NCBI RefSeq assembly: GCF_014170335.1 | Contig: NZ_LZZS01000004.1 | Coordinates: 558,001-622,000 of the forward strand | Source of the DNA: Achromobacter sp. UMC46 | Lineage (GTDB): Bacteria; Pseudomonadota; Gammaproteobacteria; Burkholderiales; Burkholderiaceae_B | Length of the DNA: 64,000 bases | Direction of reading: 5' to 3' | Shown: in pieces, positions 26,446 to 34,995 of the stretch | How positions within the stretch are numbered: the stretch's first letter is position 1 | Layout: each line of letters begins with the position of its first letter | Made by a program: the position numbers and the translations under genes | The notes under the pieces: model-generated | Seen by the model: only the letters and a program-made list of their open reading frames with translations | Database searches by the model: none | What the model was told of the DNA's origin: nothing

Positions 26446-27420
26446 TTATTCGACCTTAACGCCCGTGGTCTTGACCACGTCACGCCATTTGGCCGTCTCG
26501 CCGGCGACGAATGCCGTCGCCTGATCCGGCGTCATCGGGCCCAGCGGTTCGCTATTCTGCCCCGCCAGCCGCTGCACCATTTCCGGTGAATTCATGATGT
26601 CGTTGGTGGCCTGGTTCAACTTGGCCACAATGGCCGGGTCCGTGCCTGCGGGGGCATAGAATCCCAGCCAGGTGTAGACGTCCAGCCCCGGTGCGCCGGA
26701 TTCCGCGAAGGTAGGCAGATCAGGGAACAGCCTGCTGCGTTGCGCGCTGGCCACGCCGATCGGCCGCAACTGGCCCGATTTGATGAAGGGCGCCACGCTC
26801 ATCGCGTCCTGCACGGCGACCTTCAATTCGCCGGACACCACCGCATTGGTGGCGGGCGACGCGCCCTTGTACGGGACATGCTCCATCGGCACGCCGGTGA
26901 TCTTCTTCAACCACTCGCCGCCCAGATGCGTCGACCCCCCGAAACCCGCCGAGCCGTACGGTACGCCTGGCTGGGCTTTCCCCCAGGCAAGGAATTCGGG
27001 GACAGTATTGACCGGCAGGCCGGCATTGACCACCACCAGGTTCGGCGCGCGCGCCAGGATGCCGATTGGGGCAAAGTCGCGGACGGGGTCGTAGCGGACC
27101 CGGTCGTTGACCGCCGGGCCGATCACGTGGCCCGTTGCGCTGACCAGCAGCGTGTAGCCGTCGTTCTTCTGGCGCGCCACCAGTTCGGTGCCGACTTGGC
27201 CGGCGGCGCCGGGCTTGTTCTCGACCACGAAGGTCTGCTTGAAGCGTTTGCCCAATTCAGCCGACAGCAGACGCGCGACGATGTCCGTCATGCCGCCAGG
27301 CGCGAACGCCACGACGACGGTGACGGGATGGTCCGGGTATTCGGCGCGAGCTGCGCCAGCGGCGACGCTGCAGAGAAGCAGCGCGCTCAGCGTGCCGCGT
27401 CGCAGGATATTGCGGTTCAT
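26446..27420 (-). CDS. Bug-family solute receptor
   Basis: A 324-residue periplasmic receptor with a signal peptide ending near AARAEYP (residue 26). Family marks are HPVTVVVAFAPGGMTD, ENKPGAAGQVGTELVA, DGYTLLVS and HVPYKGASPATNAVVSG. Bug receptors often bind carboxylates. It is divergent from a CaiB/BaiF CoA-transferase, with a 260-bp shared control region, and probably serves the same compound. A GGAGACAACC ribosome site precedes the ATG. Confidence 0.93.
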   Translation of the reverse strand: MNRNILRRGTLSALLLCSVAAGAARAEYPDHPVTVVVAFAPGGMTDIVARLLSAELGKRFKQTFVVENKPGAAGQVGTELVARQKNDGYTLLVSATGHVIGPAVNDRVRYDPVRDFAPIGILARAPNLVVVNAGLPVNTVPEFLAWGKAQPGVPYGSAGFGGSTHLGGEWLKKITGVPMEHVPYKGASPATNAVVSGELKVAVQDAMSVAPFIKSGQLRPIGVASAQRSRLFPDLPTFAESGAPGLDVYTWLGFYAPAGTDPAIVAKLNQATNDIMNSPEMVQRLAGQNSEPLGPMTPDQATAFVAGETAKWRDVVKTTGVKVE

Positions 27421-27679
27421 GGTTGTCTCCTGGGGTTCTTATCGTCCGGCGGCGCGGCTGCCTATGCGCCTCGGCCGAGCCAGTATGGCCGTGCCAAACG
27501 CATTACTCCATCCGAAATATTCGAACTCAACGTTCGCGCTTTTCTAAAGCCTGGCATGTGCTCCCTGGGGGGCGGAAGCCGCTTTGAAACCCCGCGAACG
27601 CACCGTTCGAAACTTTCAACTCCTCGTGGGACGGGGCCGCTGACATAATTTTCAAAAGCGGTTGAATCACGGAGACACT
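27421..27679. promoter_or_regulatory. Divergent promoter region of Bug and CaiB genes
   Basis: This stretch has no gene. It contains CGAA-ATA-TTCG at 27513-27523 and a second TTCGAAA near 27608, short dyads of the T-N11-A kind used by LysR regulators. The LysR gene at 30656-31570 is the nearest candidate regulator. Function is inferred. Confidence 0.4.
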
Positions 27680-28861
27680 ATGCTTCACAACGCCTTGCGC
27701 GGCGTCAAAGTCGTGGACTTGTCGCGCATCCTCGCGGGCCCCTGGTGCACGCAGAACCTGTCGGACCTTGGTGCCGAGGTCATCAAGATCGAACACCCGG
27801 AACGCGGCGACGATACGCGCGGCTGGGGACCGCCCGACTTGCGATCCGCCGACGGCGGCGCGTCCATGTCGGCCTACTTCATGGCCTGCAACCGCGGCAA
27901 GCAATCGGTCGCAATCGACTTCGCATCGGAAGCGGGCGCGGCCCGCGTGCGCGAACTGGTGGCCGACGCGGACATCCTGGTCGAAAACTACAAGGCAGGG
28001 GGTCTGCAAAAGTACGGCCTGGACTACGCCTCGCTTGCCCGCGTCAACCCGCGGCTGATCTACCTGTCCATCACCGGCTACGGCCAGTCCGGCCCGCTGG
28101 CCGGCAAGCCGGGATACGACTACGTGTTCCAGGGCATGGGCGGGCTGATGAGCTACACCGGGCAACCGGACGGCACGCCCGGCGCCGGCCCACTGCGCAC
28201 CGGGGTCGCCGTCGTGGATCTGATGACCGGCATGTACGCCACGTCCGCCGTGCTGGCCGCCTTGCGCCAACGCGACCAGACCGGCCAGGGCATGCCGCTG
28301 GATATCTGCCTGCTTGACGTCGCCGTGGCCTTGAATGCCAACCAGGGCGCCAACTACCTGGTGTCCGGCGTGGCGCCCAAGCGCAGCGGCAACGCGCATC
28401 CGAACTGCGCGCCTTACGAGGTCTTCGCCTGCGCCGACGGCCACCTGATCCTGGCGATCGGCAATGACGGCCAATTCGGGCGTTTCAGCGGCGTGGCCGG
28501 GCATCCCGAATGGGCGGCCGATGCGCGCTATGCCACCAATAGCGCGCGCCTGGCGAACATGGACAGCCTGCGTCCGCAGGTGGCTGCCGTGCTGGCGGCC
28601 GCGCCGCGCCAGCGCTGGACCGACGCGTTCGACGACGCCGGCGTGCCATGGGGGCCGATCCACACGCTGGACGAGGTCTTCGCGCATCCGCAAGTGCTGC
28701 ATCGGGAATTGCTTCAGACCACCACCCATCCGGTGCTGGGCGAAGTCCGGCTGGTGCGCAATCCGCTATTGGCCGGCACGCCGGCCAGCGCGATGGGCGC
28801 GGCGCCGCCTTTGCTGGGCGAACACACGGACGCGGTGCTGACGCGGCCGGCCACGATTTGA
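27680..28861 (+). CDS. CaiB/BaiF (family III) CoA-transferase
   Basis: A 393-residue protein with the family start LRGVKVVDLSRILAGPW, the CoA-binding segment ACNRGKQSVAIDF and the catalytic aspartate expected at D180 in GVAVVDLMTGMYA. Family III enzymes transfer CoA between carboxylates, for example formyl-, succinyl- or carnitine-CoA. ATG at 27680 has GGAGACACT before it. It starts a three-gene operon with a Bug receptor and an enoyl-CoA hydratase, so the receptor's ligand is probably activated here. Confidence 0.92.
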   Translation: MLHNALRGVKVVDLSRILAGPWCTQNLSDLGAEVIKIEHPERGDDTRGWGPPDLRSADGGASMSAYFMACNRGKQSVAIDFASEAGAARVRELVADADILVENYKAGGLQKYGLDYASLARVNPRLIYLSITGYGQSGPLAGKPGYDYVFQGMGGLMSYTGQPDGTPGAGPLRTGVAVVDLMTGMYATSAVLAALRQRDQTGQGMPLDICLLDVAVALNANQGANYLVSGVAPKRSGNAHPNCAPYEVFACADGHLILAIGNDGQFGRFSGVAGHPEWAADARYATNSARLANMDSLRPQVAAVLAAAPRQRWTDAFDDAGVPWGPIHTLDEVFAHPQVLHRELLQTTTHPVLGEVRLVRNPLLAGTPASAMGAAPPLLGEHTDAVLTRPATI

Positions 28862-28881
28862 ACCACCCCGAGGAGACAACA

Positions 28882-29853
28882 ATGACACCCATTAAATTCC
28901 CGCTGGCCATCCTGCTGGCCTGCCTGGCCGTGCCCGGCCTGGCCGCTGCCGACTATCCCGACAAGCCGATCCGTCTGGTCGTGCCGTATGCGGTGGGCGG
29001 CACCACCGACATCATCGCGCGCGTCGTCGGCAACAAGCTCGGCATGCAACTGGGCCAGTCCGTCATCATCGAGAACAAGCCTGGCGCGGGCGGCAGCATC
29101 GGTTCGGCGTACGCCGCCAAGCAACCCGCCGACGGCTATACGCTGGTGATGGCGGTGGAAAGCTCGCATGCCGTCAACCCCAACGTCTACGCCAAAAGCG
29201 CCTACGACCCCGTCCGCGACTTCGCGCCGATCAGCAATCTGGCCGACGTGCCCAATGTGCTGGTGGTCAACCCGGCGCTGCCCGCGCAAGACTTGGCCGC
29301 GTTCCTGAAGCTGCTGAAGGCCGACCCCAATAAGTACGCGTTCGGGTCATCCGGCAACGGCGGGCTGAGCCATATGAATGGCGAACTGTTCATGAAGACC
29401 ACCGGCACGCGCATGCTGCACGTGCCGTACAAGGGCCTGGGGCCCGCATTGAACGACCTGGTGGCCGGACAGGTCCAGGTGGTGTTCGACAACATCCCGT
29501 CGTCCTACCCGCTGATCCAGGGGCAGCGCATCCGTCCGTTGGCGGTGGCGGCCAAGCAGCGGCTCAAGGTCCTGCCCGATGTGCCGACCTACGCTGAGGC
29601 CGGCTTGCCCGCCATGAACAACCCGTCGTGGTTCGGCCTGGCCGCGCCCGCAGGTACGCCCGCGCCGGTGCTGGACAAACTGAATGCGGCCGTGCGCCAG
29701 GCGCTGGCCGATCCCGCGACCATCGACGCCATCGAAAAGCAGGGAGCCGTGCCCAGCCCGATGTCGCGCGATGAATTCGGCGCGCTGATCGCGCAGTCCT
29801 ATGGCCATTGGAAGACCGTGGTCGAGGACATCAAGTTCGAGAAAATGCAGTAA
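28882..29853 (+). CDS. Bug-family solute receptor
   Basis: A 323-residue periplasmic receptor with a signal peptide cleaved near AAADYP (about residue 23). It carries KPIRLVVPYAVGGTTD, ENKPGAGGSIGSAYA, DGYTLVMAV and HVPYKGLGPALNDLVAGQV. AGGAGACAACA precedes the ATG. It sits 20 bp after the CoA-transferase and ten before the enoyl-CoA hydratase. This is the third Bug gene in the window and the second in this locus. Confidence 0.93.
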   Translation: MTPIKFPLAILLACLAVPGLAAADYPDKPIRLVVPYAVGGTTDIIARVVGNKLGMQLGQSVIIENKPGAGGSIGSAYAAKQPADGYTLVMAVESSHAVNPNVYAKSAYDPVRDFAPISNLADVPNVLVVNPALPAQDLAAFLKLLKADPNKYAFGSSGNGGLSHMNGELFMKTTGTRMLHVPYKGLGPALNDLVAGQVQVVFDNIPSSYPLIQGQRIRPLAVAAKQRLKVLPDVPTYAEAGLPAMNNPSWFGLAAPAGTPAPVLDKLNAAVRQALADPATIDAIEKQGAVPSPMSRDEFGALIAQSYGHWKTVVEDIKFEKMQ

Positions 29854-29863
29854 AGGAGCACTC

Positions 29864-30655
29864 GTGAACACCAGAAACCTGACCTTCCCCCACGCCAGCG
29901 CCGAGATCGACGCCGCCGGCATCGCGACCTTGACCATGCAGGACGCCGGGGTGCTGAACATCCTGAGCACGCCCGTGATCAATGGCCTGCGCGAGGCGCT
30001 TGACCACTTGCGCGAAGACGACTCGGTGCGCGTGCTGGTGCTGCGTGGCGCCAGCGACCGCGCGTTCGTGGCGGGCGCCGACATCGCGGAAATGGCCGCC
30101 CTGGACGAGCCCCGCGCCCAGAAATTCATCTCGAACCTGCGCGACCTCTGCAACGCCGTGCGCCACTTTCCCGTGCCGGTGATCGCCCGCATCCCGGGGT
30201 GGTGCCTGGGCGGCGGCCTGGAGTTCGCCCTGGCCTGCGACTTGCGCATTTGCGCCGACCACGCGCAGTTCGGCATGCCTGAAGTCAAAGTCGGTATCCC
30301 GTCGGTGATCCACGCGGCACTCATGCCGCAACTGATCGGCGCGGCCAATAGTGCCTGGATGCTGTTGACGGGCGAACTGATCGACGCCCGTCGCGCGCAG
30401 GATTGGGGGCTGGTCAACGCGGCCGTGCCGCAGGCGGAACTGGATCAGGCCGTGCGCAAGCTGGCGGAAGGCTTCGCGGCGCTGGGGCCGGCGGCATTGC
30501 GCCAGCAGAAGAAGCTGCTGCGCCGCTGGGAGACGATGTCGGTCGACGAGGCCATCGAGGACAGCGTCGCGGAATTCGGCGCCGCCTTCAACACCGGCGA
30601 ACCGCAGAAATTCATGAACGAATTCCTGGCCAGCAAGCGCGAACGCAAGGGCTGA
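29864..30655 (+). CDS. Enoyl-CoA hydratase/isomerase family protein
   Basis: A 263-residue crotonase. The oxyanion-hole segments are FVAGADIAEMA near residue 65 and GWCLGGGLEFALACD near 110, and a catalytic glutamate is kept in GMPEVKVGIPS. The GTG start at 29864 follows AAGGAG at 29853-29858. Third gene of the CaiB operon. It would hydrate or isomerise the CoA ester made by the transferase. Its stop abuts the convergent LysR gene. Confidence 0.9.
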   Translation: MNTRNLTFPHASAEIDAAGIATLTMQDAGVLNILSTPVINGLREALDHLREDDSVRVLVLRGASDRAFVAGADIAEMAALDEPRAQKFISNLRDLCNAVRHFPVPVIARIPGWCLGGGLEFALACDLRICADHAQFGMPEVKVGIPSVIHAALMPQLIGAANSAWMLLTGELIDARRAQDWGLVNAAVPQAELDQAVRKLAEGFAALGPAALRQQKKLLRRWETMSVDEAIEDSVAEFGAAFNTGEPQKFMNEFLASKRERKG

Positions 30656-31570
30656 TCAGTCCGGCCCGCGCGTCGCGGCGACGATCGGGTCGTCCAGCAG
30701 ATACTCGGCGACCTGTTCGACGAATGGCGACAGCGGCACACCGGCTTGCGTTACCAGCGTCAATTCGCGCAGCGCCCACGGTTCGCTGATCGCCACTGCC
30801 GCAATGCGCTTCTCGCGCAGCGCGGCCGCGGCGATGCTGCGCGGTACCAGCGACACGCCCACGCCGGCTTCGACCATGGACAGCACGGCGTCGAAGGTGT
30901 GCACGTGGATGCGCACCTTGGGCGTCTTGCCCGCCAGCTTGGCCATGTCGCGCAGGAAGACGTAGTTGCTGCTGGCCCGGCTCATGCACACGAAATCCAG
31001 GTCCAGCACCGCCGGGAACCGCACCGGCGAACTCTCCACCACCGGATGGTTCAGCGGCGCTGCGATGATGAGCTCGTCGATGGCGTAGCGGATGGCGTTC
31101 ACGCCGGCGGACTTGGCCTGCCCGGCAAAGATGCCGATGTCCGCTTCCTGGCCCGCGATCGCGGCCTCGATCGTATTGCTGGAGCGTTCTTCCAGCAGGA
31201 TGTTCACATTGGGGTTGGCCGACAGGAAGCGGCTCAGGCTGGGCACGATGAAGCCGTTCAGCGAACTGCTGTTGGCGAACAGCTTGACGCTGCCCTTCAA
31301 CCCGCTGGCGAACCCGCTGACTTCGCCGTGCATGCGTTCAACGCCTGCCAGCAGCGACCGCACGTGCTTCAGCACGAACGCGCCTTCGGTCGTGAGTTCC
31401 ATGCCGCGGGCCTCGCGCTTGAACAGCGGCACGCCCATCGCGAACTCCAGGTTCTTCAGGCGGTAGCTGGCGGAGGACGCCGTCAGGTGTACCGTGCCGG
31501 CTCCACCCGACAGGCTTTTCGCTTCGGCGATCGCAAGGAAAAGGCGGAGATCAGTGAGTTCGTAGCGCAT
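30656..31570 (-). CDS. LysR-family transcriptional regulator
   Basis: A 304-residue protein with the N-terminal winged HTH (LRLFLAIAEAKSLSGGAGTVHLTASSAS, read in pieces around residues 8-35) followed by a ligand domain with SLNGFIVPSLSRFLSANPNV. It converges on the CaiB operon and is the probable regulator of it and of the divergent Bug gene. The co-inducer is unknown. Confidence 0.9.
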   Translation of the reverse strand: MRYELTDLRLFLAIAEAKSLSGGAGTVHLTASSASYRLKNLEFAMGVPLFKREARGMELTTEGAFVLKHVRSLLAGVERMHGEVSGFASGLKGSVKLFANSSSLNGFIVPSLSRFLSANPNVNILLEERSSNTIEAAIAGQEADIGIFAGQAKSAGVNAIRYAIDELIIAAPLNHPVVESSPVRFPAVLDLDFVCMSRASSNYVFLRDMAKLAGKTPKVRIHVHTFDAVLSMVEAGVGVSLVPRSIAAAALREKRIAAVAISEPWALRELTLVTQAGVPLSPFVEQVAEYLLDDPIVAATRGPD

Positions 31571-31602
31571 GCCGCAAGATTACCGTAGATGCATCGGCCG
31601 CG

Positions 31603-33060
31603 TCATAGGTACGGTGTGGCCAGCCAGATGATCTTGTTGCGCAGGCGTTTGGCGAACGGCGCTTGCGTCAAATCTTCCAGCGCCACGCGTTTGGCCTGAC
31701 CGATCAGCCCGTCGACCCGGTCGCCGATCCAGCGGGCGACGGTGGGGTCGTAGATCTCGGTGTCCAGCTCGAAATTCAGCCGCAGGCTGCGAGGGTCCAG
31801 GTTGGACGAGCCCACATACGCCCAGGCGTCATCCACCGTCATCAGCTTGGAATGGTCGAACGCGCCGTGCGCGCGCCAGACCCGGCAACCCGTGCGCACC
31901 ACCTGGTCCAGCTGCGCCGACATGGCGTAGTCCACCAGGCGCAGGTTGTTCTTGCCGGGAATCACGATGTCCACATGGATGCCGCGCCGCGCGGCGGTCG
32001 CCAACGCCCCGATCAGCGTCTGGTCGGGCAGGAAGTAGGGCGACTGGATGCGCACATGGCGTTGCGCCACCGCCAGCGCACCCAGCAGCATATTGTGCGA
32101 ACTGCCCAGTGCCCGGTCGGGGCCGGACGGCACGCAGCGCATCGGCACGTTGCCGCTAGGCGGCAGGGCCTGCGGGTCGAACCACGGCCTGGCGGGCAGC
32201 GATTCGTGCGTGGTGAAGTTCCAGTCGTGCGCGAACACCGACATCAGCTGCGTCACGATCGGCCCTTCCACGCGGAAGTGCGTGTCGTGGTTGGTGGCGT
32301 CGCCCGCCAGCGCGCTGACGAACGCCGCGCGCACGTTCATGCCGCCGGTGAACCCCACGCGCCCGTCGATCACCAGCACCTTGCGGTGGCTGCGCAGGTT
32401 GGCGTAGGGCATGCGCAGCACGCCCATCGGATTCGTCATGAAACGCGCGACCGTCACGCCGCCGCGCGCCAGCAGGCGCACGATGGGCGGGCGCGAGTAC
32501 TTGGAGCCGATGGCGTCGATCAGCACCCGCACCTCGACGCCCCGCGCTTGCGCCTCGATCAGCGCCTGGGCCAGCTCGCGCCCGATCGGATCGTTGTCGA
32601 AGATATAGCTTTGCATCGCGATCGCATGACGCGCGCCACGGATGGCCTGCAGCATGGCCGGATACGTCTCGTCGCCGCCGGCCAGCGGCTGCACGGCGTT
32701 GCCGCCCAGCAGCCGGAACCGGCTGACGCGGTCGCCCAGCACCTTCAGCGACGCGAACTGCGGCCCCGAAATCGGCGCCACGTCTACGGGCAAGGTCTCG
32801 ACCTGCTCGGCATCGACCACCATCGCCTCGTCGCGCTGCTGCGACAGCCGCGTCTTGCGGATGCGGTTGATCCCCGCCACGAAATAGAACAGGGCCCCGA
32901 ACAGTGGCGAGAACAACGCCACCCCCACCCAGCCGATGGCCGCCCGCACATCTTGTTTGGTCATCGCGGCATGCACCGCCGCGCCAGTCCCGGCCACGAT
33001 GCTGATGGCAAAAACCAGATGAGGCCAGTAATCGATCAAAACTGCGTGTATGCGATCCAT
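31603..33060 (-). CDS. cls: Cardiolipin synthase (PLD superfamily)
   Basis: A 485-residue membrane enzyme. Two N-terminal helices (LVFAISIVAGTGAAVHA and IGWVGVALFSPLFGALFYFVAG) precede two HKD phospholipase-D motifs, HRKVLVIDGRVGFTGG near residue 210 and HSKLMTVDDAWAYVGSSN near 390. It joins two phosphatidylglycerol molecules, or uses another donor, to make cardiolipin. I start at the ATG at 33060; a TTG at 33087 is also open, with GGAGG between the two. The promoter of tRNA-His lies just upstream on the other strand. Confidence 0.93.
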   Translation of the reverse strand: MDRIHAVLIDYWPHLVFAISIVAGTGAAVHAAMTKQDVRAAIGWVGVALFSPLFGALFYFVAGINRIRKTRLSQQRDEAMVVDAEQVETLPVDVAPISGPQFASLKVLGDRVSRFRLLGGNAVQPLAGGDETYPAMLQAIRGARHAIAMQSYIFDNDPIGRELAQALIEAQARGVEVRVLIDAIGSKYSRPPIVRLLARGGVTVARFMTNPMGVLRMPYANLRSHRKVLVIDGRVGFTGGMNVRAAFVSALAGDATNHDTHFRVEGPIVTQLMSVFAHDWNFTTHESLPARPWFDPQALPPSGNVPMRCVPSGPDRALGSSHNMLLGALAVAQRHVRIQSPYFLPDQTLIGALATAARRGIHVDIVIPGKNNLRLVDYAMSAQLDQVVRTGCRVWRAHGAFDHSKLMTVDDAWAYVGSSNLDPRSLRLNFELDTEIYDPTVARWIGDRVDGLIGQAKRVALEDLTQAPFAKRLRNKIIWLATPYL

Positions 33061-33151
33061 ATCGATGGCGTAAGAGACGACCTCCAAGGGGAACCAAGCG
33101 GAAGGATAGCAAGCTGGGAAACTCAGGCAAGCAAAATTGGGGGCAGGGCGT

Positions 33152-33179
33152 TTGACGGGCCAAAAAAATGTGCTATAGT
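33152..33179 (+). promoter_or_regulatory. Sigma-70 promoter of tRNA-His
   Basis: TTGACG at 33152-33157 and TATAGT at 33174-33179 are spaced by 16 bases, with an extended TGC before the -10. It points at the tRNA-His gene and predicts a 5' leader of about 80 bases. Confidence 0.8.
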
Positions 33180-33264
33180 TCGGCCTCTTCGTTGTTGAGC
33201 TTCTTTCTGAAGCGCGGCGGCGGAAGAAAAAGCACTACGAAAGTAGCGCCAAAGCAGTACCAGA

Positions 33265-33341
33265 GGTGGCTGTAGCTCAGTTGGTAGAGTCCTGGATTGT
33301 GATTCCAGTTGTCGTGGGTTCGAGCCCCATCAGCCACCCCA
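33265..33341 (+). tRNA. tRNA-His (GTG anticodon), CCA encoded
   Basis: The cloverleaf is complete: acceptor GGTGGCTG pairs with CAGCCACC at 33331-33338, the D-arm is AGCTCAGTTGGTAGAG, the anticodon stem-loop CTGGATTGTGATTCCAG holds anticodon GTG, and the T-arm is GTGGGTTCGAGCCCCAT. The extra 5' G (position -1) opposite C73 marks histidine tRNAs. The terminal CCA is at 33339-33341. Confidence 0.98.
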
Positions 33342-33356
33342 AGAATTTGTTGGAAG

Positions 33357-33384
33357 AAAGCCGCCTAGAGCGGCTTTTTTCTTT
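33357..33384 (+). terminator. Terminator of tRNA-His
   Basis: AAAGCCGC and GCGGCTTT form a stem around CTAGA, followed by a T-rich run (TTTTTTCTTTT). It is 16 bp after the tRNA. Confidence 0.9.
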
Positions 33385-33610
33385 TGCGCGCAAGAAAAAT
33401 TCTAATAATTCCTTGCCAGCGCTGATTCGGTGGATCGCGGGTGTGGCGCGCTCCGGTCCCCTTCTTTGCGATCAAGCCCGCAGGACCACTTCGCTATCCA
33501 AGAAACGACCCAATCGTTCGGATGCTCGCAAGGTGGCGAAAAAGGCGTACTCGTACACGTTCCGCGCCCATACCCGAAGGCCGCGACATTCCGGGTTCGT
33601 GCCATGGCAT
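33385..33610. other. Spacer between tRNA-His and the phage-derived locus
   Basis: About 225 bp with no convincing gene on either strand. A left attachment site might be expected here, but I could not match it to any sequence at the right end (52.09-52.25 kb). Confidence 0.4.
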
Positions 33611-34684
33611 CTACAGCAGCCGCTCATCCACGCCATTACGCAGATCATAAGGCGACCACAAGATCCGCCCGACAATGCGCACCTCGCATCCGTCTTCCTT
33701 TTCAAGCGGAAAGGGCGCATAAGCGGGATTCAGCGATTTGGCCAGCCAAGCGCCTTCGCGTTCGCGCGAGATGCACTTCACGATCATCTTGCCGCCGTGG
33801 TTGATGGCGTACACCGTGCGCGGGTCGATCTCGCGCGGGTCGGTGACGGGGTCTTCGAAGAACAGCATGGGGCCGCCGTTGCGGATGACGGGTTCCATGC
33901 TGTCGCCCTGCGCGTAAACGATCTTCATGCGGCTGATCGGCAGCTTGAATGATTCCAGGAACGAGCGGCGCAAGAGGATCTCGCCGATCTCGGTCTCGTG
34001 GTAGTTCTCGATGCCCAGCCGGCCGGCGGCCAGGCGCACATCCAGTTCAGGGATGGGCATGAATTCCTGGTCGTTGGCGGAGTAGCCGGCGTTGGACACA
34101 TGGCCGACATTGGCCGCCGTGCTGATGCGCAAGGCCTGGGCGCGATCGGCCTGATGGGTGGTGAGTCCATCAGGATCCCACGGGGCAGCAGCGACCGGCG
34201 CCATCGGGAATTCGTCCACGGCCGCGTCGATGTTCATGAGGGCGCCGCGCCTGGCTTGTTGGGCCTTGGACTGCGCGGACGGTCCCTTGGCTTTTACGCC
34301 CATCTGGCCCAGCGCCAACAGCAATGCGCCCTCCAGGCGCTTGAGCTGGTCGTCGGCCAGGCCTCTTACCAGTGATGCGGGCACGGAAGGAAAAGGCCAT
34401 GCGACGTCTGCGGCCGGCGGGGGAAGGGGGGCGGCCGTCGATAGCGACGCTGCCTTTTTGGCTTCGACGGCCAGTCGCGGGCTGATCGCGGCGAGGGTGC
34501 AGCCGAAGCCTTCGGCATAAGCCATCGCGGCCTCGAGGCCAATAGGGCGACGGCCAGTAATGTGCTGATAAATCATCGCCTGGCCGCCCTTGACCTCGTG
34601 GTCGCGAGCGAACGCCGCGCGGTTCACGCCTTCAAAGCGTGCGCGCAGGGCGGCGGCTTCCTCTTCGATCGTCCACATTTTCAT
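33611..34684 (-). CDS. CI-like repressor with S24 (LexA-type) autopeptidase
   Basis: A 357-residue repressor. The N-terminal part (about 1-70) is a small HTH (AFARDHEVKGGQAMIYQHITG), a linker follows, and residues about 225-345 form an S24 peptidase with S262 in QGDSMEPVIRNGG and K303 in GGKMIVKCIS. A possible Ala-Gly cleavage site is at residues 199-200. RecA-stimulated self-cleavage would induce the locus after DNA damage. Its start abuts operator 1, with no ribosome site, so the message may be leaderless like lambda cI from PRM. Confidence 0.88.
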   Translation of the reverse strand: MKMWTIEEEAAALRARFEGVNRAAFARDHEVKGGQAMIYQHITGRRPIGLEAAMAYAEGFGCTLAAISPRLAVEAKKAASLSTAAPLPPPAADVAWPFPSVPASLVRGLADDQLKRLEGALLLALGQMGVKAKGPSAQSKAQQARRGALMNIDAAVDEFPMAPVAAAPWDPDGLTTHQADRAQALRISTAANVGHVSNAGYSANDQEFMPIPELDVRLAAGRLGIENYHETEIGEILLRRSFLESFKLPISRMKIVYAQGDSMEPVIRNGGPMLFFEDPVTDPREIDPRTVYAINHGGKMIVKCISREREGAWLAKSLNPAYAPFPLEKEDGCEVRIVGRILWSPYDLRNGVDERLL

Positions 34685-34748
34685 ATAGCAATGCTATTCA
34701 AATAAAACTATAGCATGGCTTGCTTATAAACTGTAGCATCGCTATAGT
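34685..34748. promoter_or_regulatory. Three-operator switch region with Cro promoter
   Basis: Three copies of a (A/G)TAGC-N3-GCTAT-type dyad lie at 34685-34697 (exact, ATAGC-AAT-GCTAT), 34710-34722 (weaker right arm) and 34733-34745, with starts 25 and 23 bp apart. A promoter toward Cro is visible: TTGCTT at 34720-34725 and TATAGT at 34743-34748 with a 17-base spacer, overlapping operators 2 and 3. Its predicted start is at or next to the Cro ATG at 34756. The arrangement parallels lambda OR. Confidence 0.75.
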
Positions 34749-34755
34749 TTTGTTA

Positions 34756-34995
34756 ATGAAGCTACACGATTACTTCGACCGGGATGGAGCGCTTACCGCT
34801 GCGGCGCTCGCCCGACGCGTGGGGGTTTCCCCCGCGCTTATCTACCAATGGCGCACGGGCCGCAGGCCCGTTCCGGTCCAGCACTGCGTGCCCATCGAGC
34901 ACGCCACCAGCGGCGCGGTAACCCGGCGCGACCTGCGTCCCGCCGATTGCAATCGAATCTGGCCCGAGCTGGCCGAAGGGGCGAAAGCGGAATGA
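34756..34995 (+). CDS. Cro/YdaS-like HTH protein
   Basis: A 79-residue protein with an HTH in residues about 10-45 (AAALARRVGVSPALIYQWRTGRRPV) and the QHCVPIEHATSGAVTRRDLRP tail typical of the YdaS family of Cro-like regulators. It is divergent from the repressor. No ribosome site precedes the ATG at 34756, and the predicted promoter would start the RNA at the ATG. Its stop overlaps the next start (ATGA). Confidence 0.88.
   Translation: MKLHDYFDRDGALTAAALARRVGVSPALIYQWRTGRRPVPVQHCVPIEHATSGAVTRRDLRPADCNRIWPELAEGAKAE

Noticed and set aside
33402-33605. Short minus-strand frames in the spacer after tRNA-His
   Set aside because: No ribosome sites, no family features, and several overlapping frames on both strands of similar length.
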